From Deltaproteobacteria bacterium (lineage in GTDB: Bacteria > Myxococcota_A > Polyangia > Polyangiales > Polyangiaceae), in contig JACRCQ010000022.1 of NCBI GenBank assembly GCA_016218915.1, positions 248,001 through 312,000 on the forward strand: DNA of 64,000 nucleotides. Reading direction: 5' to 3'. The position numbers were made by a program, and so were the translations under genes. The notes beneath the pieces are model-generated. The model saw only the letters and a list, made by a program, of their open reading frames with translations. It was not told the origin of the DNA and made no database searches. This document shows positions 57,324 to 64,000 of the stretch, piece after piece. Within the stretch, counting starts at the first letter, position 1. The number at the start of each line of letters is the position of its first letter.

Positions 57324-60167
57324 ATGCTTCACTCCGTCGTGAACCAGGGAATTCCCCGCCATGCGGGCTGGATCCTGCTCCTTTTCGTCTTCGCCCTCGG
57401 GTGCGGACGCTCCAACATGGGCGAGGAAACCATCGACGACCCGTTGGGCCAAGGTGGCACAGGCCATGGCGGCAGTGCCGGTACCGGCGGCACACACGAG
57501 GGGGGCACCTGCAACGCCACCTCCTGCCCCAAGGGGTGCTGCAACGCGCAAGGCCAGTGCGTGGACGGCGTCTCCGACAACGCCTGCGGCATCAAGGGCG
57601 CTGCCTGTACCGACTGCAAGAAGGTCGGGGATTCTTCGTCGCTGGTCTGCCAGCCCTCTACCCATACGTGCGTTCAGTCGTGCCTGTGCGGCAACGGCAA
57701 GTGCGAGGGAGCCTGCGGCGAGTCCACCAGCAATTGCCCGCAGGATTGCGGCAGCGTGTGCGCATGCGGCAACGGCCTGTGCGAGCCCCAGTGCGCTGAG
57801 ACCGCAGCGAGCTGTCCCAAGGACTGCCCGAGCTCGTGCGTGTGCGGCGACGGCAAGTGCGTCTCCGAGTGCGGAGAAAACTCTTCGAGCTGTCCCAAGG
57901 ACTGCCCGTACACGTGCGCCTGCGGCGACGGCAAGTGCCAGTACGAGTGCGGCGAGAACCCCACGAGCTGTCCCAAGGACTGCCCGAGCAACTGCGCCTG
58001 CGGCGATTACAAGTGCCAGTACGAGTGCGGAGAAACCCAGTACACCTGCCCATTCGACTGCGGCAATCCCTGCTACTGCGGCAATGGCATGTGCGAGGGC
58101 GCGTGCGGCGAGTCGCAGTACAGCTGCCCGCAGGACTGCGGCTATCCGTGCGCCTGTGGCGACGGCTACTGCCAGTGGGAGTGCAAGGAAACGCAGGACA
58201 CGTGCCCGCAGGATTGCGGCTATCCCTGCTATTGCGGCAATGGCCTGTGCGAGCCGCAGTGCGGAGAGTCGCAGTACTCGTGCTCGTGGGACTGCGGCAA
58301 TCCCTGCTACTGCGGCAATGGACTGTGCGAGCCGCAGTGCGGAGAAACCAGCGCCTCCTGTCCGCAGGATTGCGGGAGCGTGTGCATCTGCGGCAATGGC
58401 CAGTGCCAGCCCCAGTGCGGAGAGAGCAGCTCCTCCTGTCCGCAGGATTGCGGCGTCGCGTGCATCTGCGGCAATGGCCAGTGCCAGCCCCAGTGCGGGG
58501 AGAACAGCACGAGCTGCCCGCAGGACTGCGGCTCCACCTGCTTGTGCGGCGACGGGTACTGCATGCCGTTGTGCGGCGAGACGCCCAGCAGCTGCCCACA
58601 GGATTGCCCGGTACCGTGCGAGTGCGGCAATGGCGTCTGCCAGGCTTCGTGCGGGGAGAACGCGAACAGTTGCCCCCAGGACTGCCCCACCACGTGCATC
58701 TGCGGCAACGGGCTTTGTCAGCCCCAGTGCGGGGAGAGCCCTTCGTCGTGCCCGATGGATTGCGGCGCTGCGTGCATCTGCGGCAACGGCACCTGCCAGC
58801 CGCAGTGCGGAGAGAACTCCGCGAGCTGCCCGCAGGACTGCCCGCAGACGTGCATCTGCGGCAACGGGATCTGCCAGTCGATCTGCGGCGAGAGCTCGAC
58901 CTCCTGCCCGCAGGACTGCCCGGTGGCGTGCGTGTGCGGCAACGGGGTCTGCCAGGCGCAATGCGGGGAGACCTCATCGAGCTGCCCGCAGGATTGCCCG
59001 ATCGCGTGCGTGTGCGGAGACGGCAAGTGCGATCCGATGTGCGGCGAGACGGATGTGACCTGCCCCAAGGATTGCCCGATGGTGTGCATCTGCGGCAACG
59101 GCACGTGCCAGCCGCCGTGCGGAGAGACCAGCGCGAGCTGCCCACAGGACTGCAAGCCGAACTGCAACTGCGGAGATGGCAAGTGCGATCCGTCGTGCGG
59201 CGAGAACCAGATGACCTGCCCCAAGGACTGCTTCAGCTGCGTGTGCGGCGATGCCTACTGCGACGCCACGTGCGGCGAGACCTCCACGACCTGTCCTATG
59301 GACTGCGGATTCACCTGCCTGTGCGGCAATGGGGCATGTCAGCCGGCGTGCGGCGAGAGCGCCCAGAACTGCCCGCAGGATTGCACGTCGTGCGTGTGCG
59401 GCGATGCCTATTGCGACGCGGGCTGTGGAGAGACGAGCATCACCTGCCCGATGGACTGCGGGTTCACGTGCGCATGCGGCAACTTCGCCTGCCAGCCGCA
59501 GTGCGGGGAGACCTCGCAGAACTGCCCGCAGGATTGCGGCACGCCATGCATCTGCGGCGACATGTTCTGCGATCCGATGTGCGGAGAGGATCCCAAGAGC
59601 TGCCCGCAGGATTGCGGCATGGTGTGCGTGTGCGGCGACATGTATTGCGATCCGAACTGCGGTGAGAGCGTCAAGACCTGCGCTCCGGACTGCGGCGGCC
59701 CATGCGCCTGCGGCAACTTCGTGTGCGAGCCGCAGTGCGGCGAGAACGCGATGACCTGCCCGATGGATTGCCCGAACACCTGCATCTGCGGCAACTTCAT
59801 CTGCGAGCCGCAATGTGGCGAAGGGACGTGGAACTGCCCGCAGGACTGCGGCATGCCGTGCTACTGCGGCAACTACGTGTGCGAGCCGCAATGCGGGGAG
59901 AACCCGATGAGCTGCATGCAGGACTGCTTCCAGACCTGCCAGTGCGGCAACTACCTGTGCGAGCCTGGCTGCGGCGAGAACTCGTGGAGCTGCCCGAACG
60001 ACTGCGGGACCACGTGCCAGTGCGGCAACGGCGTGTGCGAGTTCATGTGCGGGGAGACGCCGTGGACCTGCGCGCCTGACTGCGGCTGGTTCGAGGGCGT
60101 GGCGCCCAAGAGCACGTCCGGCCAGTCCACCTACCATCCCTACCATTCGCCCCAGCCTCAGAAATAG
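57324..60167 (+). CDS. Lipoprotein with 31 tandem six-Cys repeats
   Basis: The product has 947 residues. AGGAGG precedes the ATG and the signal ends FALGC (lipid Cys about 27). A short Gly/Thr linker and a Cys-containing segment (about residues 55-118) precede the repeats. Residues 120-923 are 31 contiguous repeats, 29 of 26 residues and two of 25, with the pattern C-x-C-G-(N/D)-x-x-C-x-x-x-C-x-E-x-x-x-x-C-x-x-D-C. Every repeat keeps all six Cys, about 186 in total. The tail after the repeats is a short Pro/Ser/Tyr-rich stretch. A long disulfide-stapled rod anchored by lipid is the simplest model. The function is unknown. Confidence 0.9.
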   Translation: MLHSVVNQGIPRHAGWILLLFVFALGCGRSNMGEETIDDPLGQGGTGHGGSAGTGGTHEGGTCNATSCPKGCCNAQGQCVDGVSDNACGIKGAACTDCKKVGDSSSLVCQPSTHTCVQSCLCGNGKCEGACGESTSNCPQDCGSVCACGNGLCEPQCAETAASCPKDCPSSCVCGDGKCVSECGENSSSCPKDCPYTCACGDGKCQYECGENPTSCPKDCPSNCACGDYKCQYECGETQYTCPFDCGNPCYCGNGMCEGACGESQYSCPQDCGYPCACGDGYCQWECKETQDTCPQDCGYPCYCGNGLCEPQCGESQYSCSWDCGNPCYCGNGLCEPQCGETSASCPQDCGSVCICGNGQCQPQCGESSSSCPQDCGVACICGNGQCQPQCGENSTSCPQDCGSTCLCGDGYCMPLCGETPSSCPQDCPVPCECGNGVCQASCGENANSCPQDCPTTCICGNGLCQPQCGESPSSCPMDCGAACICGNGTCQPQCGENSASCPQDCPQTCICGNGICQSICGESSTSCPQDCPVACVCGNGVCQAQCGETSSSCPQDCPIACVCGDGKCDPMCGETDVTCPKDCPMVCICGNGTCQPPCGETSASCPQDCKPNCNCGDGKCDPSCGENQMTCPKDCFSCVCGDAYCDATCGETSTTCPMDCGFTCLCGNGACQPACGESAQNCPQDCTSCVCGDAYCDAGCGETSITCPMDCGFTCACGNFACQPQCGETSQNCPQDCGTPCICGDMFCDPMCGEDPKSCPQDCGMVCVCGDMYCDPNCGESVKTCAPDCGGPCACGNFVCEPQCGENAMTCPMDCPNTCICGNFICEPQCGEGTWNCPQDCGMPCYCGNYVCEPQCGENPMSCMQDCFQTCQCGNYLCEPGCGENSWSCPNDCGTTCQCGNGVCEFMCGETPWTCAPDCGWFEGVAPKSTSGQSTYHPYHSPQPQK
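57681..60092 (+). repeat. Coding tandem repeat, 31 units of 78 (or 75) bases
   Basis: Units were counted one by one from the residue repeats: 29 of 78 bases and 2 of 75 sum to 2412 bases, exactly 57681-60092. This period is codon-based and is not a CRISPR array; there are no unique spacers. Confidence 0.95.
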
Positions 60168-60293
60168 TCAGATTCCTTGTCACGCGGGCGGCGCTCGCGC
60201 GTTCCTGGATGTGAGAGTCGGCAGCGCGGATTCCCGAGCCTCTGGGAGGCCAGGACACGCGCTGCGGCCCCACACCCCGGAAAGGAGTCCGCC

Positions 60294-60758
60294 ATGCGTT
60301 GCCTCATCGCCCTGATCACCCTTGCGTCCGCTTGTGCATTCGGCTGCTCAGCATCGGAGCCGGCCAATCCCCCTGCCCCGCAGTCCACGGCTGCGGAGCC
60401 GGTCTCGACCGGGGCAGACGCGCTCGCCTCGCAATGCGTGACTGTGCGCAATCGGGAGCGGGCCTGCACGCGCGAGTACATCCCTGCCCTGGTTGACCTG
60501 CGGGTCGAGCTCGACGCACCTGCCGGCATTGCTGCGCAAGCGAAGAAGGACGGGCGCGACGCGCTGGTCGCAGAAGCGATGAAGGAGTGGGAGGTGGACA
60601 GCGCGCAGCCAGAGGCGTTCTGCAAGCAACAGATGGCGCGTATGCCTCAGGCCCAGGCCGCGAGCATGCTCGGCAAGGCGTCTGCGTGTGCCAAGGAGAG
60701 CACCTGCGACAGCTTCGTGAAGTGCTGGCTGCCGCTGATTCGTCCCACGCTTCACTGA
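60294..60758 (+). CDS. Small lipoprotein with helical mature domain
   Basis: The product has 154 residues. AAGGAG lies before the ATG, and the signal ends CAFGC (lipid Cys18). After a Pro/Ala linker the mature part is helical with charged residues (VRNRERACTREYIPALVDL) and four conserved-looking Cys (CVTV, CTRE, CKQQM, and a CAKESTCDSFVKC cluster). The pattern suggests a disulfide-stabilised helical bundle. I recognise no family. It begins 126 bases after the 31-repeat gene, so it may be cotranscribed or have its own promoter. The ATG is well supported by its ribosome site; earlier in-frame starts are Arg-rich. Confidence 0.83.
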   Translation: MRCLIALITLASACAFGCSASEPANPPAPQSTAAEPVSTGADALASQCVTVRNRERACTREYIPALVDLRVELDAPAGIAAQAKKDGRDALVAEAMKEWEVDSAQPEAFCKQQMARMPQAQAASMLGKASACAKESTCDSFVKCWLPLIRPTLH

Positions 60759-60876
60759 TGGCCCACGTGGACGATCCATCGTTGTGCTCGATCGACTCCG
60801 CTCCCACTTGCCTCTGGCGACCGGACAGTTCCTGGCGTATTCTTCGAGGAGTCGCTTCACTTGCCGGAGGTGCCCG

Positions 60877-61314
60877 ATGCGTCTGTCGCTATGCCCCTGC
60901 TGCCATCGCCATATCAAGAACGGTGACCTGAGCTGCCCCTTCTGCGGGACGAAGAATGCCGGGTCAGGAGTGGTCACGACCGGCGTGCTCCTCGCGATTG
61001 CTGTGGGAGCAGGCGCGCTCGCTGCGTGCAGCTCGAGCGACACTGGCGCTGGCGGAGCTGCTGGGGCTGGAGGCACTGCGGGGTCGGGTGGCACAGATCA
61101 GGATGCGGCAGCGGACACGGCTGACGAAACGAGTGGCAACGGCGGCAACGCGGGCTCAGGAGGTGCGTATGCGCCTCCGCCGGATGCGAACTCGGACATC
61201 ATGGCCGCCTACGCGCCGCCGCCAGACGACGCAGCGGACGAAGGGATGCAGGGAGCATACGGCCCGCCGCCCGATGCCGGCTCAGGCGGAGTCTACGGCC
61301 CACCGCCGCAGTGA
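60877..61314 (+). CDS. Zinc-ribbon membrane protein with repeated Y(A/G)PPP tail
   Basis: The product has 145 residues. A GGAGG site lies before the ATG, which begins a zinc ribbon: CPCC and CPFC pairs within the first about 25 residues (CPCCHRHI, CPFCGTKN). One membrane segment (about residues 31-50, VTTGVLLAIAVGAGALAAC) ends in a lipobox-like AAC. A Gly/Ala/Thr/Asp linker leads to four YAPPP or YGPPP motifs at the C-terminus. A zinc ribbon on one side of the membrane and a Pro-rich tail on the other is an unusual layout; the tail may bind an SH3-like or other Pro-binding partner outside. Whether the Cys after the helix is lipidated is not decidable here. Confidence 0.8.
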   Translation: MRLSLCPCCHRHIKNGDLSCPFCGTKNAGSGVVTTGVLLAIAVGAGALAACSSSDTGAGGAAGAGGTAGSGGTDQDAAADTADETSGNGGNAGSGGAYAPPPDANSDIMAAYAPPPDDAADEGMQGAYGPPPDAGSGGVYGPPPQ

Positions 61315-61405
61315 GCTGATACGCGGAGCGTCGCGTGAGGGGGGGCACACCTGGCACGAGCTTCGGTGGCGACCACCGCCGTACACCAACCGTAGCGACA
61401 CGGCA

Positions 61406-61453
61406 GTAGGGCACGGCATGCCGTGCCCTACGCAGGCACGCCGTGGCGTGCCT
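61406..61453. repeat. Two adjacent palindromes in a convergent spacer
   Basis: The first is a perfect 26-base palindrome at 61406-61431 (GTAGGGCACGGCA and its complement). The second, at 61434-61453, pairs AGGCACGCC with GGCGTGCCT around GT. They lie between the convergent genes ending at 61314 and 61538. This is typical of REP/BIME-like extragenic elements and could also act as a bidirectional terminator. Confidence 0.85.
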
Positions 61454-61537
61454 CTACCATGACGCACAGGCCCGGCGCATTGCGCACCTGGAGAAGACGT
61501 CGCGGCGGATCCCCCAACGAACGTCAGCCGCGCGGTA

Positions 61538-62731
61538 CTACTTGTCGCACGAGTCGTTGGCAGGATCAGTCTGCGGGCCGCAGAGATCAGGCTTGGCCTC
61601 GGGCGGCCTGATCTCCCCGAGCACTGCAGGCACCGTCTCGAACCCGAGTCCCACCGAGATGGAATCGCAGGTCGTCGCAGGAGCACCGGGCAAACGATAG
61701 ATGTCCGCGTGCGAGCAAAGCATCTTCTTCACCGCTGCGTAAACCTGGTCGTTCGGGTCAGCGCAAAGCTCGCTGGCCGAGATCACCATGTGCTTCATGC
61801 CAGCAAACACATCGTTCAGCGCCCAGACTGCAGCGATGCCCCCGTCCTGAATCTCCCACCCGATCGCGGATTGCATCAACCGACCAGTGACCACGGCATC
61901 GGTCAGTATCATGCTCGCCCACCCTGACGGACGGAACACAGCCTTCGGCAATCGCGCTACCAGAGTCCCGTTCGACACGTAGGCCTTGGGATCGAAGTAC
62001 TTGGGCGAGTACGGATCACCGCCGTCTCCTGGCGCAATGCAGGTACCCACGATCCTCCACGCATCACTGCCGTCCAGCTTTGGGAGATCTGGCTGGAACC
62101 GCAACGGGACATACCACGCCAGCTCCACCTCGTCGTCGTCTGCTTGGCCGTTGTAGTTGCGAATGCGCAGCAGCACTGACCAGGAGCCTGCAGCGATCGA
62201 GGCGCTCCACGATTCGGCGGAGAACTCGGGGGCCACCGCCCCGAACTCAGCCATCATGCTCGCGAAGGCGTTGTCTCTGCCGTCTGGCCCATCACAGCCG
62301 ATCGCGGTCGCCCACGATGGCAGCACGCAGCTGTCGCCTTCTCCTTGGCAAGTGCAGGTCAGGTCGAGGTCGAAACCGACCGGATGTGCTCCGGCGTCTG
62401 CCCCGCTATCGAACCGTATGCTGGTGAAGGCGAATACGAGCTCGAGGTCGCCGCCTGCGTTGGTGACCGAGGGGGGCTGAGGCGGAATCGCATGCACGCA
62501 CGACGGCGAGGTACCTGCAGCGCCGCCGACTTCGGTGCCAGCGGCTCCACCTGCTCCCCCATGGGGCGCGCCACCGACAGTTGTGCCCGCTGCGCCTGAC
62601 TGGCCTGGGTTGTTGCCACCCTGCCCCGCCGCACCGCCCTGCAGTTCGGTGGGCGCCTGACGGACGGTCCCGCCGCAGGCCACCGCGATCGCGAAGCACG
62701 AAAGGACCACTCCAACGAGGCGCGAGGTCAT
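61538..62731 (-). CDS. Lipoprotein with Gly-rich linker and large unknown domain
   Basis: The product has 397 residues. The signal ends IAVAC (lipid Cys about 19). A Gly/Ala linker at about residues 27-75 is followed by a domain of about 310 residues. That domain has an ELVFAFTSIRF strand, two clustered Cys (LTCTCQGEGDSC), further Cys throughout, and a Cys at the very end (NDSCDK). Ordered beta-strand patterns suggest a beta-sandwich secreted domain. I recognise no family. The ATG lacks a clear ribosome site; the longer in-frame start at 62839 is less likely because it precedes the signal by 36 unremarkable residues. Confidence 0.78.
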   Translation of the reverse strand: MTSRLVGVVLSCFAIAVACGGTVRQAPTELQGGAAGQGGNNPGQSGAAGTTVGGAPHGGAGGAAGTEVGGAAGTSPSCVHAIPPQPPSVTNAGGDLELVFAFTSIRFDSGADAGAHPVGFDLDLTCTCQGEGDSCVLPSWATAIGCDGPDGRDNAFASMMAEFGAVAPEFSAESWSASIAAGSWSVLLRIRNYNGQADDDEVELAWYVPLRFQPDLPKLDGSDAWRIVGTCIAPGDGGDPYSPKYFDPKAYVSNGTLVARLPKAVFRPSGWASMILTDAVVTGRLMQSAIGWEIQDGGIAAVWALNDVFAGMKHMVISASELCADPNDQVYAAVKKMLCSHADIYRLPGAPATTCDSISVGLGFETVPAVLGEIRPPEAKPDLCGPQTDPANDSCDK

Positions 62732-62825
62732 GACGCTTGCATGATAGCAGGAAAGCCGCAGACCGTTGCAATCCAGAGTCCACGAAGCCCATGCCCCATC
62801 CCGCGTTCCCTGGTAAGCTCGTGGG

Positions 62826-64000
62826 ATGCTTCGACGCATCGGCTCACTCTTGGCTCTTCTCGCAGTCGGCGCGTGCGCGTCCGAGAACCCGGGCGGGGAG
62901 TCGACGCGCAGCGTGCAGCAGCCCCTGAACGGCGAGCGTCATCATCAGACCACGCGCGCTGGGGTTTCTGCCTGGGTCACGCCTGCTGCGGCAGATGCGT
63001 TCGAGGCGGTCTCCACGATCGGCGACAGCGACCCGAACACCAACCCGCTCAGCCAGACGCACTTCGACAACTGCTACTGGAACGAGGGGCGCGATTGGAT
63101 CCTCAAGAAGCGCCAGGATGCTGTCACGGCAGCGCTTGCCTTCGAGCAGACGGGCGCAGACACGGATCGTACGGCGTTCTTCGACTCGTTCGGGTATGTG
63201 CTGCACGCGGCCGAGGACTTCTATTCGCATTCGAACTGGGTCGGAACCCATGAGCCCGGGGTTCTGGCGAACTTCAGCGACCCGGGCGTGCAGGCCCCGA
63301 GCGGCTGGATCAGCGGAACCTACGACAATCCCGGGGACACAGGCCCAAACGCAGGAGCAGCGCACTGTCCTTTCGGCACGCCGCCGCACTCCTTGATGAG
63401 CAAGGACGGTCCCGGGGGGATCGGAGGCGACGAGGCGTTTCTGGATGCAACGCTTGCAGTCACGGTCGAGCTTCAGAAGCTCATCGCAGCGATCCGCACC
63501 GCATCGCCTTCCACGGCCGACTCTGCCCTTGCCAAGCTCGGCTTCCTGTCGCCAGAGCCTGCGCACACCGATGCACGAGCTGACGACAAGCACACGCTCG
63601 AGCTAGCCCCGGCAGGAGTCGGACTCTTCACGCCTGCGCTCTTCTGCAAGGCAGGCACGTTTGCCAGCGGCTTCGAGCAGCGCGTCGAGCCGTCGCAGGG
63701 TAACGGCGACGACACCTCCCTCAATGCTGTTGCGCTGCTCTGCGCTGATCTCCAGGGGACTTTCGTGGAGCGTCTCAGCGTGTGGGAAGGAGTCTGGGGA
63801 GCCTGGAGCACAGCATCCAAGTGCGCGCCCGGGCAGTTTCTCACCAGCGGGGCGCTGAAGGTGGAGGCGCCGCAGATAGCTGGGGACAGCACGAGCGCGA
63901 ACGCCGCGCGATTCGCGTGCAGCGATGGGGCCCAGCTCACGTCTGACAACGATGGCGCCTGGGGCGCCTGGGGGGCGGACTTCGCATGCGCGGCGGGAGA
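62826..64000 (+). CDS. Het-C / zinc-phospholipase-like lipoprotein with VMO-I-type domain, 3' truncated
   Basis: The frame from the ATG at 62826 stays open to the window end, giving 391 residues with no stop. The signal ends AVGAC (lipid Cys about 17). The segment YVLHAAEDFYSHSNWV is the hallmark of the Het-C and zinc-dependent phospholipase C-like family, in which His and Asp residues bind zinc. After about residue 265 a second region begins, with pairs of Cys and repeats of the form VEPSQGNGDDTSLNAVALLC and GVWGAWSTASKC. This is the pattern of vitelline membrane outer layer 1 (VMO-I) beta-prism domains. At least two such segments are visible, and a third begins near the edge. The combination on one lipoprotein is unusual. 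The true end lies outside the window. Confidence 0.75.
   Translation, partial: MLRRIGSLLALLAVGACASENPGGESTRSVQQPLNGERHHQTTRAGVSAWVTPAAADAFEAVSTIGDSDPNTNPLSQTHFDNCYWNEGRDWILKKRQDAVTAALAFEQTGADTDRTAFFDSFGYVLHAAEDFYSHSNWVGTHEPGVLANFSDPGVQAPSGWISGTYDNPGDTGPNAGAAHCPFGTPPHSLMSKDGPGGIGGDEAFLDATLAVTVELQKLIAAIRTASPSTADSALAKLGFLSPEPAHTDARADDKHTLELAPAGVGLFTPALFCKAGTFASGFEQRVEPSQGNGDDTSLNAVALLCADLQGTFVERLSVWEGVWGAWSTASKCAPGQFLTSGALKVEAPQIAGDSTSANAARFACSDGAQLTSDNDGAWGAWGADFACAAG

Noticed and set aside
56906..57325. 139-residue minus-strand frame in the gap before the 31-repeat gene
   Set aside because: Arg/Gly-rich composition, no ribosome site, no motif; treated as non-coding.
57195..58961. 588-residue minus-strand frame opposite the Cys-repeat gene
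   Set aside because: Ala/Val/Arg-rich shadow of a codon-periodic repeat; no start signal or motif.
57681..60092. CRISPR-like regular spacing of about 78 bases
   Set aside because: The period is a coding repeat of 26 residues without unique spacers or flanking cas genes.

Overview
The window is 64 kb of high-GC, densely coding chromosomal DNA. It looks like a myxobacterium of the Polyangiales or Sorangium type. That placement is an inference from gene content: three transmembrane Ser/Thr protein kinases, a PAS-rich hybrid histidine kinase, an alpha-2-macroglobulin, and about two dozen secreted lipoproteins. Many of these lipoproteins carry Gly/Ala/Ser-rich linkers or cysteine-rich repeats directly after the lipobox. 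I see no rRNA, tRNA, CRISPR array, insertion sequence or phage module.

Layout. 1-15 kb: the end of a YchJ-like gene, a Sel1-repeat lipoprotein, a likely minus-strand operon (FG-GAP/ASPIC lipoprotein, dual-specificity phosphatase, VWA lipoprotein), a 28-copy heptanucleotide array, and several lipoproteins including a beta-propeller protein and a knottin-like Cys-rich protein. 15-23 kb: an 1860-residue alpha-2-macroglobulin, a CxxC protein, and a trans-sulfuration PLP enzyme behind a structured leader with two near-identical hairpins. 23-29 kb: minus-strand genes for a DUF1648 membrane protein, a beta-helix lipoprotein, a small membrane protein, a gingipain-like (C25) lipoprotein and its partner lipoprotein. 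29-36 kb: the hybrid histidine kinase, then two tandem Cys-rich lipoproteins. 36-41.5 kb: msrB, lnt, and a plus-strand run of radical SAM/SPASM enzyme, 84-residue lipoprotein and site-2 protease. 41.5-56.4 kb: three Ser/Thr kinases. Two of them are translationally coupled to paralogous TPR-type envelope proteins in separate operons. A DUF6178-like gene, an SGNH hydrolase and a paralogue of the first lipoprotein's N-terminal module lie between. 56.4-64 kb: a frameshifted lipoprotein gene, a protein with 31 tandem 26-residue six-Cys repeats, small lipoproteins, a tandem palindrome, and a Het-C/VMO-I-type lipoprotein running off the end.

How the parts fit. The content is dominated by the cell envelope: lipoprotein display, lipoprotein N-acylation (lnt), intramembrane proteolysis, methionine-oxide repair, protease trapping (A2M) and kinase-to-periplasm signalling. 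The items most worth following up are the radical SAM / short lipoprotein / S2P cassette, the twin-hairpin leader at about 21.73-21.83 kb, the heptanucleotide repeats that sit just downstream of stop codons, and the duplicated kinase-TPR operons.
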